A stretch of DNA of 64,000 bases. Source: Tengunoibacter tsumagoiensis (GTDB taxonomy: Bacteria > Chloroflexota > Ktedonobacteria > Ktedonobacterales > Ktedonobacteraceae). Each line of letters begins with the position of its first letter. The first letter of the stretch is position 1. Below the pieces are notes generated by a model. The model was not told where the DNA came from, searched no databases, and saw only the letters and a list, made by a program, of their open reading frames with translations. Location of the stretch: NCBI RefSeq assembly GCF_003967535.1, contig NZ_BIFR01000001.1, positions 1,107,493-1,171,492 on the forward strand. The letters are read 5' to 3'. Positions 62,791 to 64,000 of the stretch are shown here, piece after piece. The translations under genes and the position numbers were made by a program.

Positions 62791-63336
62791 ATGGCAATTC
62801 GAAACATCATAACAACTGAAAATCCGATACTGCGTCAGAAAGCCAAGAAAGTCCATCATTTTGATTCCTCGCTCCCCAAACTGGTCGAGGACATGTTTGA
62901 GACAATGCATGAGGCTCATGGCGTTGGTCTGGCAGCCCCTCAGATTGCCCTATCTATTCGTGTCTTTGTCGCCGAATATGAGGATCGGAAAGTTGCTATC
63001 TTTAATCCGGAGATCATCAAGGCTGAGGGAGAAGAGATCGGGCCAGAGGGATGCCTGAGCATTCCAGGGTATATTGGTGAGAACATTCGGCGCGCAGCTA
63101 AAGTTGTCGTTAAAGGCCAGGACGTGCGCGGAAAAAACATTCGCGTGACAGGAGAAGGATGGTTTGCCCGCATTATGCAGCACGAGATCGACCATCTAGA
63201 CGGCATCCTCTTTATTGATCGGCTTGATCGGCGAGAAGATCTGAGAGAGGCTGGCAAAGAAGATTTCGAAGAGGATGAAGAGCTGACAGACATTGAAGGG
63301 GAAGATTCCACCGAGGAGCCCGCCCTGGCAGATTAG
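62791..63336 (+). CDS. def: Peptide deformylase
   Basis: Removes the formyl group from new proteins, 181 residues. The three motifs are HGVGLAAPQI, EGCLSIPGY and MQHEIDHLDGILFIDR, with the metal ligands Cys and two His. An acidic tail of about 30 residues follows. GTAGGGGT lies upstream of ATG 62791. Divergent from tilS. Confidence 0.96.
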   Translation: MAIRNIITTENPILRQKAKKVHHFDSSLPKLVEDMFETMHEAHGVGLAAPQIALSIRVFVAEYEDRKVAIFNPEIIKAEGEEIGPEGCLSIPGYIGENIRRAAKVVVKGQDVRGKNIRVTGEGWFARIMQHEIDHLDGILFIDRLDRREDLREAGKEDFEEDEELTDIEGEDSTEEPALAD

Positions 63337-63388
63337 TAAGAAATAATCTTCTTCAAGCAACTATTTAAATCGAACCCGAGCTTGCAAG

Positions 63389-63446
63389 ATACGAGAAGGA
63401 GGTTCACAGCGCCAGTATGCTGACGCCGTGAACCTCCTTCTCGTAT
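63389..63446. terminator. 19-bp perfect inverted repeat between convergent genes
   Basis: ATACGAGAAGGAGGTTCAC (63389-63407) pairs with GTGAACCTCCTTCTCGTAT (63428-63446). No strict U-run on either side, but its position between def and the next minus-strand gene fits a bidirectional 3' end structure. Confidence 0.65.
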
Positions 63447-63472
63447 TGAAAAGTCATAAAAACAAAACACAT

Positions 63473-63841
63473 TTACAATTTTTGTTGTTTACGAAGCATA
63501 TTCAAGCGTTGTTGGCCAAGCGATTGTTCACAAGCGGGACAGGTATAAAAGCCCTCATCCTGATAATGAAGTTCGCCGACCGTAAAGTGTAGATAACAGA
63601 TACCACAGCGGGTCGTATTGGGTTGACTGGCGATCTGACGATCCTGCTCAAACTGAGCGCGTAACGAGAGAATCATCTCATCAAAGTCAAAGGCCCCGGG
63701 ATAGCTACGTTCAACAGCGAAAGAGCTTAACGGTGGTAGAGCGCCAGTCATATGATTGGCACGAGCCTCGCGTCGGTGAGCGACAGAACTCCCATTATTG
63801 ATAGCCCCACTATCAGAATCTTGTGTATATTGATTGCTCAA
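63473..63841 (-). CDS. Small double-CxxC protein of unknown function
   Basis: 122 residues. A polar N-terminus is followed by CGICYLHFTVGELHYQDEGFYTCPACEQSLG, two CxxC pairs that form a probable zinc ribbon. No other family is recognised. The frame begins at TTG 63841 with GGGAG nine bases upstream. The upstream 160 bases to the window end are AT-rich and may hold its promoter. Confidence 0.7.
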   Translation of the reverse strand: MSNQYTQDSDSGAINNGSSVAHRREARANHMTGALPPLSSFAVERSYPGAFDFDEMILSLRAQFEQDRQIASQPNTTRCGICYLHFTVGELHYQDEGFYTCPACEQSLGQQRLNMLRKQQKL

Positions 63842-64000
63842 AGCAAAAATCTCCCACAGAAACGAAGGGATAACGCATCCCTTTATTATACCTTCAAGAG
63901 ATAGCTAAAGCAAGCAGCATACATATTCTTTTAGTAGAGTAAAGGAACCATAAAAGATAGATCGAAAAAAGATGCTCGTGATATCTACTAATCGATGCCA

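Overview
The window looks like a chromosome segment of a Ktedonobacteria-type Chloroflexota (Ktedonobacter, Dictyobacter or a relative). This is an inference. It rests on moderate G+C, frequent TTG/GTG starts, zinc-ribbon/FHA/kinase/PP2C clusters, DUF2079 membrane proteins, RNHCP and YdjM-type proteins, and an IscB (OMEGA) element of the kind known to be abundant in Ktedonobacter racemifer. No rRNA, tRNA or CRISPR array was seen.

Layout. 1-1.2 kb: 3' part of an IS4-family transposase, cut by the window edge. 1.4-3.2 kb: a stand-alone glutamyl-tRNA-reductase-like domain and a methyltransferase. 3.2-9.9 kb: a SUF iron-sulfur operon (Rrf2 regulator, sufC, sufD, sufS, sufU, Rieske ferredoxin) interrupted between sufU and the Rieske gene by a complete IscB nuclease gene with its upstream omega RNA. 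10-15.8 kb: a GNAT acetyltransferase, a YiiD_C thioesterase preceded by an orphan omega-RNA-like segment, RNHCP, YdjM, DUF2079 and YggT genes. 16-19.6 kb: prs and der, flanked by two mirror-image blocks of palindromic repeats. 20.2-27.2 kb: a Ser/Thr phospho-signalling cluster (PP2C, kinase-TPR, zinc-ribbon PP2C, VWA, zinc-ribbon FHA) resembling TerY-P triads. 27.4-30.4 kb: the conserved rpmH-rnpA-yidD-yidC-jag operon with a consensus promoter and a clean terminator.

30.4-39.6 kb is accessory: a PfkB kinase, a large secreted protein, an SDR/VOC pair, and an AT-rich island with an R2K-type ATP-grasp gene, an unknown gene and an Imm40-like gene. The island lies between a truncated and an intact copy of a DUF1963 gene; an LRR protein follows. 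39.8-44.7 kb: glycine cleavage genes gcvT, gcvH, gcvPA, gcvPB. 44.9-51.1 kb: a GNAT protein, then a PadR-controlled operon (pentapeptide-repeat protein, ABC ATPase, ABC-2 permease) behind a duplicated promoter, then a cytochrome P450. 51.3-56.3 kb: a frameshifted gene, gpsA, a secreted PQQ-type propeller and a PF03640 lipoprotein-type protein. 56.4-60.4 kb: SDR, LysR remnant, HxlR regulator, quinone oxidoreductase, and a Cys-rich membrane protein flanked by copies of the oxidoreductase 3' end. 60.5-64 kb: hpt and tilS on the minus strand, def on the plus strand, and a small Cys-rich protein.

The most noteworthy signals are the IscB/omega RNA inserted in the suf operon, a second omega-RNA-like element without any nuclease in the leader of a thioesterase gene, the mirror-image palindromic repeat blocks around prs-der, the duplicated-leader island at 35-38 kb and the duplicated operator/promoter ahead of padR.
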